From Thamnaconus septentrionalis (taxonomy: Eukaryota; Chordata; Actinopteri; Tetraodontiformes; Monacanthidae): a stretch of DNA of 64,000 nt. The notes beneath the pieces are model-generated. The model saw only the letters and a program-made list of their open reading frames with translations. It did not search any database and had not been told where the DNA came from. Shown here piece after piece: positions 54,831-64,000 of the stretch; within the stretch, counting starts at the first letter, position 1, and the number at the start of each line of letters is the position of its first letter. Position numbers and translations under genes: made by a program. Location: positions 2,165,001 through 2,229,000 of the forward strand of contig CM020502.1 in the NCBI GenBank assembly GCA_009823395.1, given 5' to 3'.

Positions 54831-57800
54831 CCTTGGCGGATTGAAGGTCACACTTGCCTTTTAAAGCGCACCTGTTTCACCACTCTGAGAGAAGTGCGCC
54901 GCCATAAGAGGCTTGAAGGCTGCAGAGCAGAAGAGGCTGAATCAGGGTTCACATAGAACCACTGAAGGTGAGCTCTCAAAAGCAGAGGGCACAGAAAAGG
55001 TTCCGTGCAAGAGAACATAATAGACATTATGACAGTATTACTGACAATTAGTATTGACAACATTTAAACAAGGTCTGAAAGCGTTGGCTTTGGTTCTTTT
55101 TGACTGTGATTATTATTATTATTGTCACAAGCAGTAGAAGTAGTAGCAATAACTATAGGTTTAGAAGATGGCTGGGTCCACTCAACTTAGCTGAATTGAA
55201 AACAAGTGATAACAACTGACCTCAGCCAAGTCTTGCTAACACCACGATGTGAAAGAACCAGGATTTAAGTGACTTAAATCGGAAACTGCTGCTGATCTGC
55301 TGGGATTTTTTTTTTGAACCACATCTAAACCATCTCTAGAGTTAGCAGAAGACAATCCCCAGAAAAGCAAAAATATCCAGTGAGCAGCAGTCGTGTGGAG
55401 GAAAACACATTGCTGCTGTCAGGGATCAGAGGTGGTTGGAGAAAGGCAACAGGAAGCTAAATAACCACTGCTTACCTGCGCAGTTTGCCGGGCAGCATCT
55501 GGCTGAGCACACACCTCCAACCTTGAAGCACGACTGTTCATCTGCGCAGCCCAAGAACAAGAAACTGTGGCTACGCAATCTGCACGGAATCACTAACGCT
55601 GCATGATAAGAGTTTGGGGGAAAAGAAAAAAAACGTTTGATGTATCAGTCTGTGCAGCTACATTTGGTCTGCAGGGTTACAGTGTGACAGGAACAACATG
55701 AAAGGCTCCACGCCGCCCCCTGTCAGCAGCTGGTGGCAAGTGCAAACTGTCCCGCTATATTCAACGTAGCGCTGCACTGTTTGGCACCACTTTTAAAGTT
55801 ATGTTTGTTTGCTTTTTTAATTTTTAAACAAAACTTTCACTTTCATGCTCGCAGACAGTTTTATTTTTGCATGGCTATTATTTCCGTGACTCCACGAAAG
55901 GGCATTTAAGCATTCCAAAAGGTGTCAGTCCCTTTGAAACAGCGACCCCTAGAGTTTTTATTAAGGCCACGACCGTTTGAGTGTACATTTCGGACTGCAG
56001 GACAAATATTTCTTGCATTTAACCACATCGGATTGACCATGCAAATATTTAGATAAAACTGAATTAAAACATGTTTCCAACTCTCCCAAAATGAAAACAA
56101 ATGTACTCTGAAGATGAATGGTTGCTTAAAAACTCACGTCCGGGGCTGTTTTAAGCCTTTAGGAGACACCCCCGCCCCAACCACCGCCACCCCCGTCTAC
56201 AGAGTCAGCGCTGTTAAAGGACTCAGGCTGCCTTGAATAATGATTTCACCCTACTAGAGCTGCAGAGTACCAATTAGGGTATTTTGCGAAGGACAGCAGT
56301 ATATGTATACATAACAAACAATGCGGTGTAGTCTAAATATACACAAGGAGCCAAACAATGAATAAATTCATCTTATTGCCATGCGTGTAATAATAAGAAT
56401 GTGATATCTGGTTTATCCCCTGAGGGAAAACAGTTAATGATGTGCACTAACACAAATACCACGGATTGTATTTCTGCCAACACAGATTCTGCACTAATCT
56501 TTTCTCCACCGGGGGGACGCTGGGAGTGATGAAGAGCATCTACTGCAGCGAAAACATGTTTGGTTTCCTCCTGTTTAAACTTGCGGTAAATATGACGGCA
56601 CGTTTACTTTCGCCCACCTGAAGTTAAACTCGGGCTTAACAGCTTTCAGTGCTGCCGCATTCAAGGATTATGTCACAACACAACATTTGGTTGTACACCA
56701 GAGACATAGTTATACATATATGTCTATATATCTGCAGAATATGTGGCCAGTCAGCCATTTATCAGCCAGTCATATATGTCATCATCACAATACTTTATTT
56801 AGTCATGTTAAACAAACAAAAAACTTAGAGATTTAAATTGAGGCCACTGGGACACTATTTTTAAAAGAAACTTCAATTTTACAACTGGAGTCTTAATTAT
56901 TTTGCTTGAATCGTTATGTTAATTAAACATGACACAAATAGATGTAGGCAGGGGCTTGAAGATTCATTTGAAGCCTCTTTCCTGCACTGGGGAGTGGTTT
57001 CAGGAGAAGCAAGAGAAACTTTTCCAGCGCTGTTTCAATATCAGGAAATGAGGATGGGTCACGACTTAATATCAAAATAACCTCCTGCTCGCTCCAAGAG
57101 CTTGGCTGCCCGAGTCTATTAAACTGCAGACTGAGCAGGTTCTGTCTGACAGAGCAGGTCAGCCAGATTTTAAACCTCTCCATAACCCTGTCAATGAGCA
57201 ACATCGCCCGACTCTGTGTGTGTAGGTGTAGGTGCGCGTGTGCGTGTGTGCGTACGTGCTAACAGCGCACGCCACTTCCCGTGTGCCAAGCGCGAGCGAG
57301 CGCATGACTCACCTCTGGTGATGGTCTGGGACCACCGAGAAAGAAAGATGGGGTTGGAGGTTAATCTGAGGTTGGTACAGTTCATCAGAATCCTGAAGGG
57401 ATGTGGCGGCGGCGGTAGACTGGCGGCACGTACAGGATGGAGAAGCGCAGCGCTAACAGCGAGGTCTCGCACTGGAGAAGTGCATTTTATGGGCAGCATG
57501 ACAAAGGGGGATTAAATCTCTCAGAGTTAAAGGTGCAGCCTTTGTACCATTTAATAAGGGAACATGTGGACGATTTAGTTTAAATATCAACACAGTATAT
57601 TTGAGTATATCTGAGTACATTCATTTATTTTTTTTAAACTGTTGAAAAACGCATTTTTATTCTTTTTATGCCACACAATTGACAGGCAACTAAAACAATA
57701 ATTGGGAAGGTGTGCACGCACAACAGCCACTTCTCACTTCACACTCACAAGCAGTACTGTTAGCCCTAGGAGAAATGAGATGGACCTATTAAGGGAGCTG

Positions 57801-58878
57801 CAGCAGAGCCACTGCAATGTTGCATCGCCTCTACCTTCATAAAATGGGCAGCTTTGTTTATTATTCTTTCCTAATTCAACAGGTAAATGCGATATTTATG
57901 CAAACCAGTTCACATTAGAGCGGGTCCAGAATGTGAGAGTCAGAGTCACGTGCTGTGAATATGCAATGCTGAACAAACAGTAAACAAACAATACATCTAA
58001 CAAACAGTTTGAGCACTTATTCGGTGATGCACTGTGTACTTCTCTCACTACAACCATGAGATTTAAGCTGTGGTTTGTGGTCGTATTAATCACTGTGTTT
58101 CTCACCTATACCTTTATGAGCTTTAGAAGCTCAGGGCATTGTTCCGACAGCCAGGGTACACCCCCGTGGAGCTGCTCACACCAGGCCACAGTCCTGTTTG
58201 GGCTCTTTTAGCCCTCTAAAAGCAGCGCACCAGCCACCATAAAGTCTAAATTACAATATCGCAAGTGCACTTTGAGCTAAAATCCTCTCAAAGCATTAAC
58301 CCCCCGCGCGGAAAATGGGCTGCTTGAAGCACAGTGTGGCCTTGTGTTTGAAAAGGTGGTATGGCGTGATGACAGTGACGGCAAAAAATGTAAAGGACAA
58401 AAAAGAAAAGCCATTCAGATTAAGGATGCTAAGCCCCCCGGTGGCACAGCCTCCTCTGCCTTCATGTGAAAAGGCCTGGAGTGAGACCTGGCATACGCTC
58501 TTTCGGATTATGGCGGTAAATGCCTTCTATCAGAAACGTGATTATGGCACCTCTTTGGCAATATGCATGCAAAGAGGAGAGCTAAATGAATGAATAATTG
58601 CAGCCGGGAGAAGCCGGAGGGAAGGAGGAGGAGGGAGGAGGAGATTGAAGGTTTGCTAAACAGGTATTTAGTGTCTGGTAATGGAGGGTGGCTTCGTATT
58701 CAGGGAGTGTCAGGTGGATGTTTATTAATAATGCATAATAGTGTACAGAGCAAACCATAAAGTCAAAAGAAGGAAACTACTGCAATGCAGCTACAATAGT
58801 AACTGTACAACAGTGACATGTTGCCTGGTCTTGCCGTTAGCTAGCAGCTGGGAAAAGTCAGCAAATAAATAAGTACTG
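54831..58878. other. Unique DNA; candidate conserved block 58,170-58,620
   Basis: About 4 kb with no gene recognised. AT-rich 55,770-56,110 and 56,680-56,950; a GT-rich stretch (57,217-57,252); a purine tract at 58,618-58,650. The block 58,170-58,620 is high-complexity and ends with tatgcatgcaaagaggag and aatgaatgaataattgcag. Open frames up to 102 codons (57191-57515) are repeat- or GC-driven. Confidence 0.45.
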
Positions 58879-58892
58879 ATGAGTACTCCTGA

Positions 58893-59266
58893 GGCGACAC
58901 GGTGGCGCAGTGGTTAGCGCTGCTGCCTCACAGCAAGAAGGTCGTGGGTTCAATTCCGGGGCCCGGGCCTGGGACCTTTCTGTGTGGAGTTTGCATGTTC
59001 TTCCCGTGTCTGCGTGGGTTCTCTCCGGGTTCTCCGGCTTCCTCCCACACTCCAAAAACATGCATGTGAGGTCAACTGAACACTCTAAATTGTCCATAGG
59101 TGTGCATGTGAGTGTGAATGGTTGTCTGTCTCTATGTGGCCCTGCGATGAACTGGCGACTTGTCCAGGGTGTCACCCTGCCTTCGCCCTAAGACAGCTGG
59201 GATAGGCTCCAGCAGACCCCCGTGACCCTGAATTGGAATAAGCGGGCATAGAAGATGAATGAATGA
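58893..59266 (+). mobile_element. tRNA-derived SINE with intact target-site duplication
   Basis: A tRNA-like head starts ggcgacacggtggcgcagtgg. The RNA polymerase III A box tggcgcagtgg is at 58903-58913 and the B box gggttcaattcc at 58946-58957. The body contains tctgtgtggagtttgcatg, cctgcgatgaactggcgac and agctgggataggctccagc, familiar from abundant fish SINEs, and ends in an (ATGA)n-type tail. The 14-bp sequence atgagtactcctga occurs immediately before (58879-58892) and after (59267-59280), a perfect target-site duplication. The near-intact boxes and duplication point to relatively recent insertion. The 93-105-codon frames across it are not genes. Confidence 0.92.
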
Positions 59267-59280
59267 ATGAGTACTCCTGA

Positions 59281-61978
59281 CTCACACATCACTATTGCAC
59301 ACCATATCTGGACTGGCGCTTACCAATAATTTTGTTTTTTACCTAATACTACAATCTTTGTGCTTACGCCGTCGTAGAAAAAATTTCCTCGTAAATATTC
59401 CTCGTAAAACATTCAGCACTGCATTCTGATAACTCTGTCGTGTGCAAAATCAAAACTGGAAATACTTTTATTCTGTTCCTCTGTGTTTCTTTTAAAAATC
59501 CAATTGAAAAACAGAACAACAAAATAAAAAAAAATCTCAACTTGTGCAAGGAGCTTTCGAGCAGATGGTGAATGATTAGACAAGCATTATGCTGCATCAC
59601 AACAAAGCTGGATTTTAAATTAGCTCTTTTATGTGAATTCAGCAAATCAACTCTCGGGGGGGAAAGCGGTTCAAAACTTCAATTAAAAACAATAATAAAC
59701 GGGAACAAGTGTGATTACTGTTGGCTGTAACAATGAGCGCTTTCCCACACCGCCCATACATATTCAGTAATCTGCCCACCAATTAGCATGCAGAGTGCTC
59801 CTCGCCCGGCAGGAAGTACATCTCAATGCGGTCCCGCCTGCCCGTTCGGTAAATAACGCACATGGAACACGGAGAGGAGTTCAGACACCGGGTAATAATT
59901 TCGCTTCGATTGCAGTAAACGTGGAGGTTGTTCGACTGTTTGTAGCGCCGAGACAGAAGCAGCGCTTGCTGCTGCGCTGGTCTACTCAGAAAACTTCAGC
60001 GGACACATAAAAACGTAATTCGGGTACCGCGAGTGTTTGAGATAGCTTTCATCTGGCAAACAAAAAGAGCTTTTTGAAGCAGCGCCTCACGCCTGCAGGG
60101 ATTGCATACTGACGAGTACCACCAGTAGATCTCCACTCTGGGGGGCACGAAAACACCCCTCCGAATACTTTTTATTAAAAAAAAAAAAAAAACCACACGT
60201 CTCTCTCTCACACTCCTGACATCTAAATGAAAAGCGTGAAATTCTCTGTGAGAGGAGGGCGGCGCCGATGGTCGGCCATCAGGTGAGGGATGGGTAAACA
60301 GAGCTCCACACTGCCTCCGGATCCAACTTTTTCCACTGGTCAGAATCTTGTTTTTCTACACTTTCGGCTCCCTCCCGTCCACGACAAACACCTCCTCGTC
60401 GCGGACACCCTGCTGCGTTTCTCGCATCTGAATGCCTCCTCCTACGTGCGTCCCTCCTGTTTCCCGTTTTGCATCAAACCTTGCACTTCCTCTTCCCCCC
60501 CTTCTTCTCCACCTTCTGTTCCCCTCTCTCCCCTGCTCACTCTGGTGTTTTGCCCCCGCTCTTGCTTTTTTTTTTTTCCCTATAGGCCCGCGTGTCTGCT
60601 GTAATGAATTGTACTTAATTGCCAAGCGGGACCCACAGCCTTAAATATAATTCTCTGGACACTTAACCCCGGTCGCCACGAATGATAAACACGGCTTAAT
60701 AAATGGGCCCTGCGCTTTGGAGGAGGAAGGAAAACCATTTCTTACACTGCAGGCCGGCATTCGCAGCGCGGCTAAGCCAACACACACTGAGTGCATTGCA
60801 AATGATGTCGTGTGATCAGCGTTCTCAGACAGCACCGAACCCAGGCAGCTAAAATCCAGCCAGCTAAAATCTTGAAAGGAATCGTGCACCTTTGTAAAGA
60901 TCATATTGACACATCAGGAATTATCACAATGGAGGACATTCACACAGTACACACACACACAGGTGTAGAAATCACCTTGGCCTGTGACTCATGACACATG
61001 CGTGTCTGGCTGATTCAAGCAAACCAATGCGGAAAATGCGGCTCCTGCAAAGGCCATCATTTGACTGCTCTGCCTCCATTTATTTGCGGCTCAGACTGCC
61101 TCGCCACTGGATGTACTCCAGCAGAGAAAAGGAACTTGTCTGTGCTGGAACTTGCATAAAAAAGAAGGACAATAAGAATAGAACTGAACTCTGTGGTAGC
61201 TTGAAGAATGCAAAAGTCAGAAAAACAGCATTTCAATGAGAATTGAAAAAATGTCGACTGCAGCCAACAGCAATTGTTAAAGTACTGACTTTAAATGTCT
61301 GCGATGTAAGAGGCAGGCTAGGCAGCCCTGGCTATTAAGGATATATGTGATGGATAATTATTTTTTTGGCTAGTCTACAGTCACAGTTATTCAGGTTTGG
61401 GATTGTACCACTTAAAAGGAGCAGCATTCTGACAAGACGCCAGACTCAAACATTTCAGTCTATTCAGCCTGAAATCAGTAAAAAAAAAAAAATTGGTTGC
61501 ACAGTCTCATTCATCAATGGGCGTCCTCATAAAGCTAAGTGTATTAACTTCCTGGACAACATCGCTTTCACGAAGTTGAACTTTTGACTTCTTAACGTCT
61601 CTCGTCTCCCTTTTTCAACGCCTCTCTTGTCAAACCACAACATAAAATTTGAGCTATGGAAGCACAGCTCACTGGGGACCTGACTGCCTGCAGCCTCTCT
61701 CCTCTTTCAAGTGTTAAATTAATAAAGACAACACGCATCAGATATGGCACAATAAAAACAATTCCATCCAAAGTTCACGCAGTCAAGCAGTAACAGCTGG
61801 AAATTGGTTCTGGTCACATGATAACATTTTAGTTGAGGCGTGCACTCCAATGCAAAGCCAAGCACATCCTAAAATAGTGTAGGAGAAATTTGGTGCAAGA
61901 GTTGCTGGCACACTCATGACCAAATCCACTGAATGTAAATGTTGTAATCTGCATGGAAATTGGCAAGTATCCACTGTT

Positions 61979-61981
<3 letters not shown>
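59281..61981. other. Unique DNA; candidate conserved block 59,700-60,010 and 60,590-60,900
   Basis: No gene is recognised. AT-rich around 59,330-59,700 and 61,230-61,620; GC-balanced blocks between. A-run at 60,177-60,192, T-run at 60,567-60,578. Plus frames near 60,290-60,645 are Pro/Ser/Leu-rich from ccctcc-type sequence. Confidence 0.5.
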
Positions 61982-62015
<34 letters not shown>

Positions 62016-62026
62016 GTGTGTGTGTT
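61982..62026. repeat. (GT)n microsatellite
   Basis: About twenty-two GT units with one cg interruption near 62,011. Confidence 0.9.
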
Positions 62027-63800
62027 TGTTGGTTTGATGAGTGAGCTCAGTTGTAGGCACAGTATCAAACCTGAACTCAGAGTCAACACTGGATTTTGGA
62101 GGATGTCTGTCATTTCCAGTAGAAGTTGACAAAAAAAAAAAGATTGAATTCTCGCTCTGTTTCCAGTGAACCAAATGAGTGAAGTGGAAGACAACACTCA
62201 GCATTGTGAGTAGGAACAGCCTGAAATAAAAAAAAAAAAAACATGCAGTTGTTGCCAGTTGGCTTCCTGTTCACTGTCTGTCTTGACTTGTCTTTTAGTC
62301 ATTCTGACTACAGTGCCACCATGCAGGCGATGAAGGGAACACATCCAAAAGGTTCAGATGGTTTGACTGAAGACCTGTGTGGAAGTAACAGCAGAACAAC
62401 TGAACAATGCAACCCCAAGCATGCGCACCAGACTATTAAGAGTGGAATGACCTGAGTCACTGTTGGTGTTGGTTGTTTGCATTGGTCTTCCTGTGAGTGA
62501 GAGTTTCCATACACTATAGACTAACCAGCCATCATACGGATTAATTCCCTTTGCAAAGTTTGCACATGTAATATTGTGTTGTTTTGTATTTTCATAGAAA
62601 GTCAAATCCCGGTTTGCAGATCCTTGGCAATGTCAGCTCTATGCCTGTGGCCAGGAGATCTACTGCGCAGTAGTGGTTATGACACTCATGCATAATTGAA
62701 AGCACATGCGGCCCCGCGGGAACCATGGAGCACCGAGAGGAGGCACAGGGAGCAGTTAGGGGATGCCTCCGACTCATCACTCTCACCTAGCCCACCTCCC
62801 ACTCGCTCGCCGCGCAACTAAAGCCAACGCACGCCGCAAATGCCGAGCCGGATCAAAGTTGGCAAAGCCCTTATGAATAAAAGAGCACAACCCATCTGTG
62901 CAACTGCAGAGGCTCTGAAGAATGGCTGAAAGGCGGTGCGAGGCAGGCTGGCACACCAGGGTGGCAGGTTTAGCCGCGATGGTGCCATGGCTTCAGACCC
63001 CCGATGGGACTGAACCTCGGGGCATTTTCTTTTGGCAACCAGAGAAGGAATCATTTCTTCAGCAAAGAGATAATGGTGATGGGAAAATGTTGAGCTTTAA
63101 TGGAATTGTAATGTTGTTGACTTTTTTTTTCAAACAGAGAAGTTCTTCTTGCGCCTGGAAAAAGGAATGCCTTATCCCCAGGTGCACCGGTAACTGTATC
63201 AATATTTAAGCTTCAACAAAATTATCTTTTAAAAACAGGGGCGAGCAAAAGAGATAGACCCTTTACGCTGCTCGCAAAAATGAGATTAGAGAGGCCAATG
63301 AATAAATGATAAGAATAAAAATCATTCAAGTGACGCATAGAGGATAGTATCAGGGTTCTAGCAGCTCGTAAAAAGTTCTTGCTTTTTTTAGTCTCCTGCT
63401 GCTGCCGTACACCTCTGAGCAGCTTCTTGTCAGTCTGCGGCGGGATGGTGGATGCAGTCGCAAAGCAAATCTCGGCGATATCAGCGGTATTCTTTGTATT
63501 TTCAGAAGCCTGCTGCTTATGTTGAATCGCTCAGACCGCACTTTGGCTCACAGGCATTTAGACACATTTCAGACCTGTGGCTCAGTATCAGGCTCAAGGA
63601 CTCACGTCACTTCACCAACTGCTTCTGACAAGAGGAAACGGCACAACATCTGAAAAATGCCAACCTGTCCTTTTCTGCAGATGCAAAGGCACCTTTAAAC
63701 TTTAAACCTTGAGATCTGAGGTCCAGAACAGTCTTGCGCTGATTCCCACAGATCCTAGAGTGACCTTTACCTGCTCTAACTAAGCCTCAGTCCTGTAGAC
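62027..63800. other. Unique DNA; candidate conserved block 62,690-63,010
   Basis: No gene is recognised. Bases 62,690-63,010 are GC-balanced with catgcataattgaaagc and ccgcaaatgccgag-type words. A-runs at 62,130-62,141 and 62,228-62,240. Open frames are at most 96 codons and without domains. Confidence 0.5.
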
Positions 63801-64000
63801 CAGTAGCCCCCAACCTTTGTAGCACCACGGCCCGGTTTAATGTGAGACAATATCTTCGGGGGGGGGGGCTCCCCCGAAGCTTGCTAGCTTGTGGGTTTAA
63901 TCTCGCGGTAACGTATCAGGTGACCAAGACAAGCGCTTTGACATGCGTGAAGAGTTGAGCGTTAGATGGACGTAACGGAGAGAATCCGCGGCCCGGGGGT
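63801..64000 (+). mobile_element. hAT-like nonautonomous element, cut by window end
   Basis: The left terminus cagtagcccccaacctttgt is followed by gcaccacggcccggtttaatg and gagacaatatcttc, the well-known arrangement of short hAT (Charlie-type) elements in fish and other vertebrates. At the right edge gcggcccgggggt begins what looks like the opposite terminal region, so only a few tens of bases may be missing. It includes a G-run then ctcccccgaag (63,859-63,879) that can pair back. No transposase coding. Confidence 0.65.

Noticed and set aside
58903..58957. A functional tRNA gene
   Set aside because: The A and B boxes are correctly spaced but the sequence does not form a tRNA cloverleaf with a matched acceptor stem and is joined to a SINE body with a tail.
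58858..59191. Open frames on both strands over the SINE
   Set aside because: The sequence is a noncoding tRNA-derived SINE with A and B boxes and a target duplication; the frames are incidental.

Overview
This is vertebrate nuclear DNA, most likely from a ray-finned (teleost) fish. The evidence is the mix of degenerate Jockey-superfamily/L2-type LINEs, hAT-like and TTAA-flanked miniature DNA transposons, a tRNA-derived SINE, dense CA/GT, GATA, CTG and purine microsatellites, and the absence of any compact gene layout. I found no host protein-coding gene I can name. Most open frames are short and agree with chance or with simple repeats. The window reads as a gene desert or a very large intron/intergenic block.

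Layout. 0-1.6 kb: hAT-like terminus plus a CCAAT-containing dispersed repeat. 1.6-14.3 kb: unique DNA with a perfect 35-nt hairpin (6.32 kb), an AGT microsatellite and a GC-rich block at 13.3-14.3 kb. 14.3-18.4 kb: a cluster of four miniature transposons (an hAT-like element, two inverted members of one TTAA family, and a third family with perfect 10-bp ends) surrounding a CpG-rich patch and a possible orphan minus-strand terminal exon. 18.4-27.7 kb: GC-rich and homeobox-site-rich unique DNA that could hold conserved enhancers, and a second perfect hairpin (23.5 kb). 27.7-29.6 kb: an inverted pair of LINE/SINE tails around a G-quadruplex motif. 30-34.4 kb: simple-sequence-rich belt (GGA, CTG, a 9-mer GTCGTCTTC repeat, G-rich tracts, GT). 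34.4-45 kb: mostly unique DNA, one 105-bp AT microsatellite and one repeat tail. 45.06-46.9 kb: a decayed LINE with reverse-transcriptase remnants and a 3' hairpin. 47-54.3 kb: an L2-type LINE with an unusual rearrangement. 54.4-64 kb: unique DNA, a well-preserved SINE with a 14-bp target duplication (58.9-59.3 kb), and a hAT-like element running off the right edge.

The most striking observation is in the 50.7-54.3 kb LINE. Its reverse-transcriptase region is interrupted by 526 bp that is an exact, gap-free copy of non-LINE DNA lying 3,712 bp upstream (47,683-48,208). The LINE sequence is duplicated for about 210 bp on both sides of the insert, with one mismatch. This is what serial template switching (MMBIR/FoSTeS-like), templated break repair, or LINE RNA/RNA template switching would leave. 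The copied segment ends just after a G-run tract with G-quadruplex potential.

Limits: conservation, enhancer activity and TE family names cannot be verified by reading alone. Candidate regulatory blocks are therefore given low confidence. I do not see evidence of a new multi-gene system.
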